Shown in pieces: positions 1 to 8,350 of a stretch of DNA of 64,000 nt (the stretch's first letter is position 1; each line of letters begins with the position of its first letter). The position numbers were made by a program, and so were the translations under genes. Origin of the DNA: Legionellaceae bacterium (GTDB lineage Bacteria > Pseudomonadota > Gammaproteobacteria > Legionellales > Legionellaceae). Below the pieces are notes generated by a model. The model did no database searches and was not told where the DNA came from. It was given only the letters and a program-made list of their open reading frames with translations. The stretch lies in the NCBI GenBank assembly GCA_029212505.1, contig JARGOS010000001.1, positions 124,001-188,000 on the forward strand. Reading direction: 5' to 3'.

Positions 1-665
1 TTGGCTGTTGCGTTGGTCATCACTTCATTGTTTAATGTGATGCCAGCATTGGTGGTGTTGAGTTCGATTCGCGCGTTTTGACCTGCTCGGGCCGCAGGAT
101 TGACCGTTACGATGAGGCGATTTTCATCTAAAATCAGGGGTGCCAGTGGGGCACCGTAACCGTGGGTTAGATCTTTTTCTGACCAGCCAGGGCCGTAAGG
201 GTCGATACCATGGCGTGCACTGACAAGAATAATATTGCCGTCAATGCGTTGAATACCCCAGGTTTTAAGCTTAGCAAGCAAATCACTTAAATCTTCATTT
301 TTAAACGATGGGTCGCCTGGCATGTCGAGATAAATCGAGCCATTTAATACGCCGTCTTCTAAGCGTGTGGCATCGGTGCTTAATTCTGTTTTAAATTGAT
401 AATTGGGGCCTAAGGCGAGTAGGGCGGCCGCATCTGAAAATAATTTCATGTTACTGGCAGGAATAAAGGTTTTAGAAGCATTACGTGAGTACAGTGTTTT
501 ACCGGTATTTAGATCGACAACGAGCGCGCCAAGATTAATCGCCGGATCCACTTGTTTTACGATCTTTTCTACATCCAAGGGTAACGAATCAAGCGGTAAC
601 GTATCCTGAGCCCAAGCAGTTAAGCTGAGTATAAATAAAATAAGACTTGGTAAAATCCTTTTCAT
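1..665 (-). CDS. dacB: D-alanyl-D-alanine carboxypeptidase/endopeptidase (PBP4 type), C-terminus outside window
   Basis: Low-molecular-weight penicillin-binding protein that trims or cleaves peptidoglycan cross-links in the periplasm. The reverse strand from ATG 665 reads a typical signal peptide (MKRILPSLILFILSLTAWA) and then a mature domain. The active-site SxxK motif appears as S-N-M-K in PASNMKL, about 70 residues in, as in PBP4/DacB proteins. About 221 residues are present; the SxN and KTG motifs would lie beyond base 1. It is downstream of, and in the same direction as, the glutamate-synthase-like gene, with an 85-base gap. Family assignment is solid; the partial length is due only to the window edge. 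Confidence 0.88.
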   Translation of the reverse strand, partial: MKRILPSLILFILSLTAWAQDTLPLDSLPLDVEKIVKQVDPAINLGALVVDLNTGKTLYSRNASKTFIPASNMKLFSDAAALLALGPNYQFKTELSTDATRLEDGVLNGSIYLDMPGDPSFKNEDLSDLLAKLKTWGIQRIDGNIILVSARHGIDPYGPGWSEKDLTHGYGAPLAPLILDENRLIVTVNPAARAGQNARIELNTTNAGITLNNEVMTNATA

Positions 666-750
666 AAGCAATCAACCTTTTTATGTGACCTACACAAAAA
701 GAATAGTCTAAAAAAATAAATTGTGTTGTTTTATGTTGTTTTATGTAGGC

Positions 751-2283
751 TTATTTATATTCAGGAAGTGGTTGTTGGTCGGGAAAAATATCGGCAAGCG
801 AAACCGAAAAGCCATCTTCACGTACAATACGCGCATGGGCGCGTTGCAGTTGCCGTGCTTCATCAACACCGCACGAATGACAAAGCGTGCTCACTTCAGA
901 GGCCATGTTGTTGGCATAATGAAACACACGCTCAATTTTATCTTCAACCACCAGGCCACGTTGCAGGCGTGGTTGATGTGTCGTAATTCCCGTTGGGCAG
1001 GTATTTTGATGGCATTTCATCGATTGAATGCATCCTAAAGCAAAAAGAAAACCTCGGGCTGAATTAATCAAATCAGCGCCGGCACATAAAGCCCAGGTTA
1101 CATCAGCCGGGGTAATCAGTTTACCGCTTGCGATGACTTTAATGCGGTTACGGAGGTTATATAAAACTAAAATATCAACAAGTTTAGGCAGCGCTTCAGA
1201 GATAGGAATGCCCATATAGTCCATGAGGCCTTGAGGGGATGCGCCTGTGCCGCCATCCGCGCTATCCAGTGTAATAAAATCAGGGGCCGATGCTATGCCT
1301 CGCTGATGAATAGCCAAGCATAAATCATGCAGCCATTCATAACTGCCCAACACGAATTTACAACCGACGGGTTTTCCTGTGACGTCTCGAATGCGTTGAA
1401 TCATGTCTAAGAGCTCTTCAACGTTACTAATATCAGGATGACGATTTGGACTGATGGAGTCGGTGTGGACCGGTATGCCACGAATTTTAGCGACTTCTTC
1501 GGTCACTTTAACGGCTGGAAGAATGCCGCCTTTACCAGGCTTTGCGCCTTGGCTTAATTTAATTTCAAACATTTTGATTTGCTTTTTCTTGGCAAGCTCA
1601 CGTAATTTTTTATTCGATAAGTGACCCAGTTTATCGCGCACACCATATTTGGCGGTGCCAATTTGCACGACTAAGTCACAACCACTTTCAAGATGGTAGG
1701 ATGAAACACCGCCTTCGCCTGTATTAAGCCAGCACCCGGCTTTTTTTGCGCCTCCGGCCAGGGCACGTATGGCGACTTTAGAGATCGAGCCATAGCTCAT
1801 GCTCGATATATTAAACACATGTTTCGATACATAAGGATTTTTACAGTAAGGGCCGATGGTGATCGGTTGAATATGGACACGACCTGAAGCGAGTACAGGA
1901 AACGGCGCACTCACAAAATACACCGTGCCTGTCTGATTAAGCGGGCGTGTGGAGCCGAAGCCTATGGTGGTATCCGCTTGTTTGGCCGCGCGATAGACCC
2001 AATTACGCTCAGCACGATTAAACGGAAGTTCTTCGCGATCATTCGTAAAAAAATATTGACGAAAAAAATCACCTAAAAATTCACTCCAATAACGAAAATG
2101 CCCAATCAGAGGAAAGTTACGAAGAATCGCATGCTTTTTTTGATACCGGTCCCAAATAACCAGCCCCAGCATAATCAGCAGTAAGCTAAAAAATATAATA
2201 CGTGAGAGGAGCTGATCGAGGATCACGGATTGAATCAAAAAAGGATATTTCTCATGGGCTATATTCGAGAGTATGTGTACCAC
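751..2283 (-). CDS. FMN-binding glutamate synthase-family protein (stand-alone GltB central domain)
   Basis: A 510-residue protein with one N-terminal membrane segment (about residues 25-45, LLSRIIFFSLLLIMLGLVIW) followed by a glutamate-synthase alpha-subunit catalytic domain. Visible signatures are the flavin-barrel motif SYGSISKVAIRALAGGAKKAG, the GEGGVSSYH loop, the TLDSADGGTGASP stretch and a cysteine cluster CIQSMKCHQNTCPTG, resembling the GltB iron-sulfur ligands. It lacks the glutaminase and GXGXG domains of full GltB, so ammonia-dependent or altered chemistry is likely. Such short, membrane-anchored GltB-like oxidoreductases are widespread and poorly characterised. Substrate unknown; family confident. 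Confidence 0.85.
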   Translation of the reverse strand: MVHILSNIAHEKYPFLIQSVILDQLLSRIIFFSLLLIMLGLVIWDRYQKKHAILRNFPLIGHFRYWSEFLGDFFRQYFFTNDREELPFNRAERNWVYRAAKQADTTIGFGSTRPLNQTGTVYFVSAPFPVLASGRVHIQPITIGPYCKNPYVSKHVFNISSMSYGSISKVAIRALAGGAKKAGCWLNTGEGGVSSYHLESGCDLVVQIGTAKYGVRDKLGHLSNKKLRELAKKKQIKMFEIKLSQGAKPGKGGILPAVKVTEEVAKIRGIPVHTDSISPNRHPDISNVEELLDMIQRIRDVTGKPVGCKFVLGSYEWLHDLCLAIHQRGIASAPDFITLDSADGGTGASPQGLMDYMGIPISEALPKLVDILVLYNLRNRIKVIASGKLITPADVTWALCAGADLINSARGFLFALGCIQSMKCHQNTCPTGITTHQPRLQRGLVVEDKIERVFHYANNMASEVSTLCHSCGVDEARQLQRAHARIVREDGFSVSLADIFPDQQPLPEYK

Positions 2284-2379
2284 AAACGCTCCTTCGCTTG
2301 AAAGTGAATTTTATCATACCTAAGAGGTGTGCTGTGAGGCAAGCGGAGCAAGATTTATAAAGTCATCTATACTGTAAAT

Positions 2380-2385
2380 TATAAT
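2380..2385 (+). promoter_or_regulatory. Likely -10 box for algH-ruvX-pyrB
   Basis: A perfect TATAAT lies 31 bases before the algH start in the divergent gap between the glutamate-synthase-like gene and algH. A strong AAGGAG ribosome site follows at 2406-2411. No convincing -35 hexamer is seen. Confidence 0.45.
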
Positions 2386-2416
2386 GGCCTAGAAAGGTAA
2401 ATCAAAAGGAGACGGA

Positions 2417-2977
2417 ATGGGCGCACCGTTAGCACTCAGAAATCATTTGTTGGCTGCCATGCCGTCGCTGCATGGGACACCGTTTGAACGCAGTGTGATT
2501 TATGTGTGTGAACATCAACCGGAAGGTGCGGTTGGCTTGATGATTAACAGGCCTCTTGATTATTCTTTAAGCTTTATGTTTGATCAACTTCAAATCGAGT
2601 CAGAAGGTTCAGAGCAAAATCATAAGCCGCTTTTATTTGGTGGCCCTATGCAGCCCGAGCGAGGCTTCGTGATTCATCGACCGTCGGGTGCGTGGCGTTC
2701 AAGCTTGGTGCTTGATGATGACGTGACCATCACCACATCCAATGATATCATCCGCGCAATTGCTCAAAATCATGGCCCTAAAGACAGCTTGGTTGCTTTG
2801 GGATTTGTTGCGTGGGGAGAAAAGATCTTGGATAAAGAAATCGAAGAACAATGGTTGGTTTGTCCGTATGAACCCGAATTGCTTTACGAAGTGCCTTATG
2901 AGGAGCGTTGGGAAAAAACGGCAGAAACCATCGGTGTTCATGTCGGGCATATTATGCCAGGAGCAGGGCATGCCTGA
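2417..2977 (+). CDS. algH: YqgE/AlgH family protein
   Basis: A 186-residue UPF0301/AlgH protein. Diagnostic features are the N-terminal LLAAMPSLHGTPFERSVIYVCEH and the GLMINRPL motif, then GGPMQPERGFVIHRP. The biochemical role of the family is unresolved; in Pseudomonas it was first linked to alginate regulation. Directly upstream of ruvX, and the two reading frames overlap by 8 bases (ATGCCTGA), the conserved gammaproteobacterial arrangement. Start chosen at ATG 2417 because AAGGAG sits 5 bases upstream and the N-terminus matches family length. Confidence 0.92.
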   Translation: MGAPLALRNHLLAAMPSLHGTPFERSVIYVCEHQPEGAVGLMINRPLDYSLSFMFDQLQIESEGSEQNHKPLLFGGPMQPERGFVIHRPSGAWRSSLVLDDDVTITTSNDIIRAIAQNHGPKDSLVALGFVAWGEKILDKEIEEQWLVCPYEPELLYEVPYEERWEKTAETIGVHVGHIMPGAGHA

Positions 2978-3389
2978 TCCCGTTTATTTGGGATTCGATT
3001 TCGGCTATAAACGTATGGGTGTTGCTGTTGGCCAGCGCTTAACCTGCACTGCAACGCCGTTACCGACCTTAAAAGCTACCGACGGCGCACCTAATTGGGA
3101 CTTGATAGCTGAGCTGATTGATAAGTGGCGCCCAAGCGCATTGATTGTTGGATTTCCAACGCGCACAGACGGTGGCCCGTTATATGTCACCAAACCTGCT
3201 AAACGCTTTGCAGATAGACTCCATGGTCGCTTTAAACTTCCTGTGTATTTAGTCGATGAACGCCTGTCTACGGTAGAAGCGCGCGCTTTATTATTTGAAA
3301 AAGGCGGGTATCGCAAGATTAAAAACTCAGAAGTGGATAGTCTTGCAGCCTGTGTTATTCTGGAGCAATGGCTTCAGCAAGCGGAGTAA
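2970..3389 (+). CDS. ruvX: Putative Holliday junction resolvase / pre-16S rRNA nuclease YqgF
   Basis: A 139-residue RNase H-fold nuclease implicated in maturation of the 16S rRNA 5' end. It opens with the family motif YLGFDFGYKRMGVAVG, carrying the first catalytic Asp, and later has IVGFPTRTDGG, VYLVDERLSTVEAR (Glu) and the terminal EVDSLAACVILEQWL (Asp). The start is ATG 2970, overlapping the algH stop; the longer upstream frame only reads through algH. Translational coupling with algH is likely. Confidence 0.93.
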   Translation: MPDPVYLGFDFGYKRMGVAVGQRLTCTATPLPTLKATDGAPNWDLIAELIDKWRPSALIVGFPTRTDGGPLYVTKPAKRFADRLHGRFKLPVYLVDERLSTVEARALLFEKGGYRKIKNSEVDSLAACVILEQWLQQAE

Positions 3390-3395
3390 TCGTAC

Positions 3396-4331
3396 GTGAA
3401 ACATTTTCTTGATGTCGATCAATTATCATCATCGTTAGTTTTTGAACTGATTGAACGGGCTCTTTTTTTTAAATCATTATCACAAAATAAATTAAAAAAT
3501 CAGGTGCCGAATTATCCAACTTATCCGGGTATAGTTTTGTTGCATGTTTTTTATGAAAACAGCACGCGCACCCAGCTTAGTTTTGATTTAGCCGCTAAGC
3601 ATTTGGGCTTAACGGTGTTGAGTCTTGATCCAAAACGCTCGTCTGAAAGCAAAGGCGAAGTCATGCAAGACATGTGCCAAACGTTTGCTGCGATGGGGGT
3701 GCGTTTGATGGTGATGCGTCACCCTGATAACGGTGCATTAAAGCAATTATCACGCGTTATTCCAGAATCTTTACAGTTGATTAATGCAGGTGATGGTATG
3801 CATGCGCATCCAACGCAGGCGATGTTGGATATGATGACCATCATCGAGCATGATCTTAAGCCTCAAGCGATTAAAATTGCCGTGGTTGGTAACATTCGAC
3901 ACTCGCGTGTTGCCCAGTCACTGCAGCGTCTTTGCCGTGTATTGGGGGTAGGTAAGTTAGCTTTAGTTGGGCCCGAAGCTTGGTTACCTAAAGATGTTAT
4001 TTATGGTGAGGCTACTTCGTCACTTCAAGAAGGATTAAAAAATGCCGATGTGGTGATGACGCTACGTGTGCAACACGAACGCTTTTCAGATGATGATAAC
4101 GATGCATGTGATTTGATGACGTATCGAGAAAACTATGCGATTACGTCAAGCACGCTTCAGTATGCGAAGCCGAATGCACTTGTCATGCACCCAGGGCCTA
4201 TTAATCGCGGGGTCGAAATTGATAGTGATGTCGCTGATGGTCCACAGTCGTGTATTCTAAACCAAGTCCAAAACGGCGTTTTTATGCGTATGGCGATTTT
4301 AGAGTGGTTGATTAAGTCTTCGGATGTTTAG
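3396..4331 (+). CDS. pyrB: Aspartate carbamoyltransferase catalytic subunit
   Basis: A 311-residue enzyme that condenses carbamoyl phosphate and aspartate, the committed step of pyrimidine synthesis. The carbamoyl-phosphate loop is clear (ENSTRTQLSFD), as are the GDGMHAHPTQAMLD motif and the terminal HPGPINRGVEIDSDVADG aspartate-binding loop. It starts with GTG 3396, 6 bases after the ruvX stop, so algH-ruvX-pyrB is probably one operon. No pyrI regulatory subunit or dihydroorotase-like pyrC' follows here; a comM fragment does instead. Confidence 0.93.
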   Translation: MKHFLDVDQLSSSLVFELIERALFFKSLSQNKLKNQVPNYPTYPGIVLLHVFYENSTRTQLSFDLAAKHLGLTVLSLDPKRSSESKGEVMQDMCQTFAAMGVRLMVMRHPDNGALKQLSRVIPESLQLINAGDGMHAHPTQAMLDMMTIIEHDLKPQAIKIAVVGNIRHSRVAQSLQRLCRVLGVGKLALVGPEAWLPKDVIYGEATSSLQEGLKNADVVMTLRVQHERFSDDDNDACDLMTYRENYAITSSTLQYAKPNALVMHPGPINRGVEIDSDVADGPQSCILNQVQNGVFMRMAILEWLIKSSDV

Positions 4332-4359
4332 CGTTTCAGCCCTCATCCGCCCTGCGGGC

Positions 4360-4389
4360 ACCTTCTCCCGCGAACACGGGAGAAGGAAA
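4360..4389. repeat. Palindromic intergenic hairpin
   Basis: An inverted repeat with a perfect stem CCTTCTCCCG / CGGGAGAAGG and a short loop, preceded by CCCTCATCCGCCCTGCGGGCA. This resembles the dispersed palindromes common in proteobacterial intergenic DNA. It could terminate pyrB transcription, but no T-run follows on the plus strand. Confidence 0.6.
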
Positions 4390-4401
4390 GTCAACACCCT
4401 A

Positions 4402-5118
4402 CGTTGTATCAAACGTTCGTCTGCAATGTTTGCTTATAAGACAAAGCTTGCTTTAAGTCTTTACAGATCACCGCATCTCGTTCCTCCATATCAGCAATGG
4501 TTCGTGCAATTTTAAGTAAGCGATGAAACGCACGGGCTGAAAGCTTAAGGTGACTTAAAATTTTATTGAGTAACGCTTGTTCTTCTGATCCAAAAGCACA
4601 ATGCGCTTCGCATGCTTTAGGGTTTAAAAAGGCATTAAGCATGCCTTGGCGGTTGATTTGACGTGTTCGAATAGTTTGTATATTGGCACGAATACGTGAG
4701 CTTTCATTGGTGGGGCCTTCATTGGGTTTAAGTAACTCATCTTTGGTGAGCGCTTGGACCACAATATGCATGTCAATACGGTCGGGTGTGCATAAGCAGG
4801 TCATGCTGGCATTGCCTGCGTGGCCACAAGGGCAGGGGTTCATCGCGGCAATCAGTTGAAATTTTGCAGGAAACTCAGCTTGTGCTGCTGCACGTGAAAT
4901 ACAAACGTGGCCTGACTCAAGTGGCTCGCGCAGTGTTTCGAGAACACGGCGATTAAACTCAGGAAGCTCGTCTAAAAATAATACGCCATGATGCGCGAGG
5001 GAGATCTCACCGGGTTTCGGCGGATTGCCTCCACCCACAAGCGCGACCGGAGAGGCTGTGTGATGCGGTGAGCGAAATGGTGGTTCGTGCCAGCGATGGG
5101 TGCTCGGAAGCCGGCCAC
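4402..5118 (-). pseudogene. comM: Truncated duplicate of comM (3' part) with a 45-base in-frame deletion
   Basis: This segment is almost identical to 6703-7464, the C-terminal half of the intact comM gene (ComM residues about 257-507 plus the stop). Similarity starts at base 4402 and stops sharply at 5118. Against the intact copy it lacks 45 bases, removing the 15 residues that include SGPLLDRI, a conserved part of the Mg-chelatase-like ATPase domain. It differs otherwise by only a few substitutions. With no N-terminal half, Walker A motif or start, it should be non-functional. The near-identity argues for recent duplication or gene conversion. Confidence 0.9.
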
Positions 5119-5142
5119 CAGAACGGGTGAGCCGTTTGGTGG
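5115..5142. repeat. Perfect 11-bp hairpin with one bulged base at the comM duplication breakpoint
   Basis: CCACCA-g-AACGG, a 5-base loop, then CCGTT-TGGTGG. The stem overlaps the last four bases shared with the intact comM copy, so the hairpin begins exactly where homology ends. It may be a recombination or mobile-element end, or an old palindromic repeat. Confidence 0.65.
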
Positions 5143-5262
5143 TGGGAGTATGTCACGTATTCATGCGCTTGCCTTGCCTGTTGATTCAAAAAGAAAATTA
5201 TGTAATATTGATCTTGCTTCTTCACGTTTTTAAATTTATTTAATGCATTAGGGATAATGGTA

Positions 5263-5985
5263 ATGAATTTTTTCAGCAAAATTAAAGTAATGATTCCAAC
5301 AGCAGCGCTTCTTTCTTTATCGACTGCTTATGCAGGCACCATGGGAAATCAAACGGTTCCCATGTTTAAGCCTTATTTAGGTGGAGAAGTTTCTTATAAT
5401 TGGATTCAACGAGATGACCCTAGTATTAATGGTTTTTCGCCTCGGTCGAATGTGCAGCATTGGGGTGGGCGTTTTTCTGTGGGGATGTTGCGTTTGTATA
5501 CCGATACATTAGGATTTACTGCTGAAATTGGAGGGGGCTATTATGGTGATGAAACAACCAATATTCCTCAAGTATCTACGGTTGGAAAAATATCTGTGGA
5601 TGCTTATGATGTGCTAGTTGGTGCACTTTATAAGTTTGAAAAATTTGATGTATTTGGGAAAGTTGGTTTTATGGTAGAAAACTTTAGAACCAAAGTTAAT
5701 CAACAAAGTTTAAGCCAAATGAGTCAAGGTACGTTTATTACAGGAACATCTGACAAACGATGGAATAGTGCAGCAGCTCTTCCTGAGATAAAGGTCGGTG
5801 GAATTTATAATGTATGTGATAACCTTGGGATTACATTAGCCTATATGCATGCGTTTGGTTCGACCCCTGGAACCGTGGGTAATTTGGTGGCTTCTCCTGG
5901 TAGTATTAATACAACACAGTTTGCTAATCAACAAAATCCATCACTGGACTCTATTTTTTTAGGTCTTAGGTATTATATTGTTTAA
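5263..5985 (+). CDS. Outer-membrane beta-barrel protein (porin/opacity-like)
   Basis: About 240 residues with a signal peptide (MNFFSKIKVMIPTAALLSLSTAYA, likely cleaved before GTMGNQ). The mature part has alternating aromatic/polar strands, glycine-rich turns and a terminal strand ending in LGLRYYIV, typical of small eight-stranded surface barrels. Such proteins are abundant in Legionellales, but the exact relative cannot be named. An alternative start is ATG 5257, six bases upstream. It is the first gene of the stretch between the two comM copies, and its low-GC coding differs from the flanking comM sequence, consistent with acquired cargo. Confidence 0.75.
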   Translation: MNFFSKIKVMIPTAALLSLSTAYAGTMGNQTVPMFKPYLGGEVSYNWIQRDDPSINGFSPRSNVQHWGGRFSVGMLRLYTDTLGFTAEIGGGYYGDETTNIPQVSTVGKISVDAYDVLVGALYKFEKFDVFGKVGFMVENFRTKVNQQSLSQMSQGTFITGTSDKRWNSAAALPEIKVGGIYNVCDNLGITLAYMHAFGSTPGTVGNLVASPGSINTTQFANQQNPSLDSIFLGLRYYIV

Positions 5986-6062
5986 GGTTTTATATTGAGG
6001 CGCCTTGTTATAGGATTTTCGGTAAGGCGCTCATCTTAAATAAACAGCAAGGAGCTAGAGTC

Positions 6063-6200
6063 ATGAACGAGAGATTAGAACAAAAATGTAGTGAACAACA
6101 TCAAAAAGAGAAGGAAAAACTAATAAGTTTAATTTTAGAAAATAAAAGAAAACAAAAAAAAGTCTTAGTTGAATGTTGGAATGGTTGCTGGAATAGTTAA
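6063..6200 (+). CDS. 45-residue peptide with Cys/Trp-rich C-terminus (unknown)
   Basis: A small ORF with a good ribosome site (AAGGAG about 8 bases before ATG 6063) whose stop codon abuts the ATG of the next gene, so the two are probably co-translated. The first 33 residues are hydrophilic and Lys/Glu/Gln-rich. The end is V-L-V-E-C-W-N-G-C-W-N-S, containing two copies of Cys-Trp-Asn. A charged leader with a short unusual C-terminal core is the layout of modified-peptide (RiPP) precursors, but no recognised modifying enzyme is adjacent. It could equally be a small metal-binding protein. Real coding is likely; function unknown. Confidence 0.6.
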   Translation: MNERLEQKCSEQHQKEKEKLISLILENKRKQKKVLVECWNGCWNS

Positions 6201-6641
6201 ATGAGTTTAGTTTCACTTCAAAAAGTTTTAGAGTATAGCAATCAAAAGGTTGTTGAGCGATATGAAAAGGATTATCCTAAAAACCAATTGCGTGGTGAGC
6301 GTGCTTTGGAAGAAATTTTAAAATTTTTATGGCTTTCTCAAAAACACGCTTTTGATTTGAAGTGTAATCCAACGGATCCACGGTTTCAGTTTAAATTTTA
6401 TATGTATCCAGAAATGGTTGAAATTGACCATATGTGGCACACATTTATCTTGTTCACGCAAGATTATGTGTCGTTTGGAGAGACATTTTTTGGTGAATAT
6501 TTACATCATTTTCCTTCAATGAAAGATGGTGAACATACGTTTGACTCTTTTATTGATGAGCAGGTTAACAGGCATTTATCCTATATTTATGATCATTTGG
6601 GTGCAGATACTGTCAGACTATGGTTTGCCAAGTTTTTATAG
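6201..6641 (+). CDS. Small protein resembling glycine-rich-domain-containing (GRDP-like) proteins
   Basis: A 146-residue protein beginning directly after the stop of the 45-residue peptide gene. The central motif EIDHMWHTFILFTQDYVSF...FFGEYLHHFPS matches the D-x-x-W-H-x-x-I-L ... F-G-x-x-L-H-H-x-P pattern seen in plant and bacterial GRDP/DUF1399-like domains. The conserved His residues suggest a metal or ligand site. No signal peptide or membrane segment is seen. The biochemical role of the family is not known, and similarity is judged by eye only. Tight coupling to the peptide gene suggests they act together. Confidence 0.6.
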   Translation: MSLVSLQKVLEYSNQKVVERYEKDYPKNQLRGERALEEILKFLWLSQKHAFDLKCNPTDPRFQFKFYMYPEMVEIDHMWHTFILFTQDYVSFGETFFGEYLHHFPSMKDGEHTFDSFIDEQVNRHLSYIYDHLGADTVRLWFAKFL

Positions 6642-6709
6642 GGCTATGCTATTGGTGTAGCTTATCTAGCCCTCAACGAAGTTTAATTATTTTTTCTTAA
6701 ACCGTTGTA

Positions 6710-8233
6710 TCAAACGTTCGTCTGCAATGTTTGCTTATAAGACAAAGCTTGCTTTAAGTCTTTACAGATCACCGCATCTCGTTCCTCCATATCAGCAATG
6801 GTTCGTGCAATTTTAAGTAAGCGATGAAACGCACGGGCTGAAAGCTTAAGGTGACTTAAAATTTTATTGAGTAACGCTTGTTCTTCTGATCCAAAAGCAC
6901 AATGCGCTTCGCATGCTTTAGGGTTTAAAAAGGCATTAAGCATGCCTTGGCGGTTGATTTGACGTGTTCGAATAGTTTGTATATTGGCACGAATACGTGA
7001 GCTTTCATTGGTGGGGCCTTCATTGGGTTTAAGTAACTCATCTTTGGTGAGCGCTTGGACCACAATATGCATATCAATACGATCGAGCAATGGCCCTGAT
7101 AGCTTGGATAAATAGCGATTGATACGATCGGGTGTGCATAAGCAGGTCATGCTGGCATTGCCTGCGTGGCCACAAGGGCAGGGGTTCATCGCGGCAATCA
7201 GTTGAAATTTTGCAGGAAACTCAGCTTGTGCTGCTGCACGTGAAATACAAACGTGGCCTGACTCAAGTGGCTCGCGCAGTGTTTCGAGAACACGGCGATT
7301 AAACTCAGGAAGCTCGTCTAAAAATAATACGCCATGATGCGCGAGGGAGATCTCACCGGGTTTCGGCGGATTGCCTCCACCCACAAGCGCGACCGGAGAG
7401 GCTGTGTGATGCGGTGAGCGAAATGGCGGCTCGTGCCAGCGATGGGTGCTCGGAAGCCGGCCACGCGTCGAATGAATGGCGGCGGACTCAAGGGTTTGGT
7501 TTTCATCAAGCTCGGGAAGCAGGGTCGTAAAACGCTTGGCTAGCATGGTTTTCCCGCTGCCAGGTGGGCCCGAGAGCAAGAGGCTATGACCACCGCTGGC
7601 GGCGATTTCAAAAGCACGTTTGGCATGATGCTGACCTTTGACGTCCGACCAATCGAGTAATGCATCAGCTGATTTGACCGGGGTGTATTCAGGTAGCGTT
7701 TGGAGTGCTTCGCCGTGGCAGATGTAGTTGCACACTTCACGTAGATTTTTTGCGCTCAACACGGCGTCGTATTGCGCAATGCTAGCTTCAGCGGCATTGG
7801 CTTCAGCAATAATCAGCTTTTGTTTTGCACGGCGGGCTGCAAGCACGACAGGTATGATGGAGGTAATGCCACGTAATTCACCGTTTAAGGCAAGCTCACC
7901 GATGAATTCATGCGATATAAGCGGCTCAGCGGGAATTTGGCCTGAGGCCGCTAAAATACCGAGGGCGATGGGCACATCAAAGCCACTGCCAGTTTTGGGT
8001 AAATCGGCCGGCGCTAAATTAACGGTGATGCGGCGGTTAGGAAATTCAAACTGGCTGTTTAAAATCGCACTGCGAACGCGGTCTTTACTTTCTCGGACGG
8101 CGGTTTCGGCAAGGCCTACAATAGTAAACGAAGGTAATCCGTTGGATAAATGGACTTCAACCGCAACGGACTGGGCATGGATCCCGAGCGTGCTACGTGT
8201 TTGGGTGATCGCGAGGTTCATGGTTGCACTCAT
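6710..8233 (-). CDS. comM: ComM/YifB-type Mg-chelatase-like AAA+ ATPase
   Basis: A 507-residue, full-length ComM. The family acts as a hexameric helicase promoting branch migration during natural transformation. The N-terminal Lon-protease-like fold ends near residue 190, the Walker A loop is LLSGPPGSGKTMLAKR, Walker B is GVLFLDELPEF, and a cysteine motif CPCGH is present. The intact SGPLLDRIDMH motif distinguishes it from the broken copy at 4402-5118. comM is a known integration hotspot (for example for AbaR islands in Acinetobacter), relevant to the duplicated flank here. Confidence 0.93.
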   Translation of the reverse strand: MSATMNLAITQTRSTLGIHAQSVAVEVHLSNGLPSFTIVGLAETAVRESKDRVRSAILNSQFEFPNRRITVNLAPADLPKTGSGFDVPIALGILAASGQIPAEPLISHEFIGELALNGELRGITSIIPVVLAARRAKQKLIIAEANAAEASIAQYDAVLSAKNLREVCNYICHGEALQTLPEYTPVKSADALLDWSDVKGQHHAKRAFEIAASGGHSLLLSGPPGSGKTMLAKRFTTLLPELDENQTLESAAIHSTRGRLPSTHRWHEPPFRSPHHTASPVALVGGGNPPKPGEISLAHHGVLFLDELPEFNRRVLETLREPLESGHVCISRAAAQAEFPAKFQLIAAMNPCPCGHAGNASMTCLCTPDRINRYLSKLSGPLLDRIDMHIVVQALTKDELLKPNEGPTNESSRIRANIQTIRTRQINRQGMLNAFLNPKACEAHCAFGSEEQALLNKILSHLKLSARAFHRLLKIARTIADMEERDAVICKDLKQALSYKQTLQTNV

Positions 8234-8269
8234 TCATTGATTAATATTGATTAATTCAGTTAAGTTGGA

Positions 8270-8299
8270 CAAAAACACCCCACTTTCCGTAGGGGTGTT
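8270..8299 (-). terminator. Intrinsic terminator of the fthC-EVE-ubiK operon
   Basis: On the minus strand an AACACCCC / GGGGTGTT stem (8274-8299) with a 10-base loop is followed immediately by a run of T. It lies 51 bases after the ubiK stop and ahead of comM, so it should separate the two transcription units. Confidence 0.8.
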
Positions 8300-8350
8300 C
8301 GGCTAGAATAACTGATTTCAATGAGGTGTGCTATGGATTGTAAGTACAAA

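Noticed and set aside
721..1038. Plus-strand frames over the end of the glutamate-synthase-like gene
   Set aside because: Antisense shadows of a clear minus-strand gene.
5007..5279. Minus-strand frame running from before the outer-membrane protein gene into the comM fragment
   Set aside because: It reads the comM fragment out of frame and crosses the breakpoint hairpin; no ribosome site.
5986..6062. Terminator between the outer-membrane protein gene and the 45-residue peptide gene
   Set aside because: A GCGCCTT/AAGGCGC inverted repeat is present but its loop is long and no T-run follows, so termination is not supported.
7728..8240. Long plus-strand frame opposite comM
   Set aside because: Antisense shadow of comM with no ribosome site or recognisable domain.
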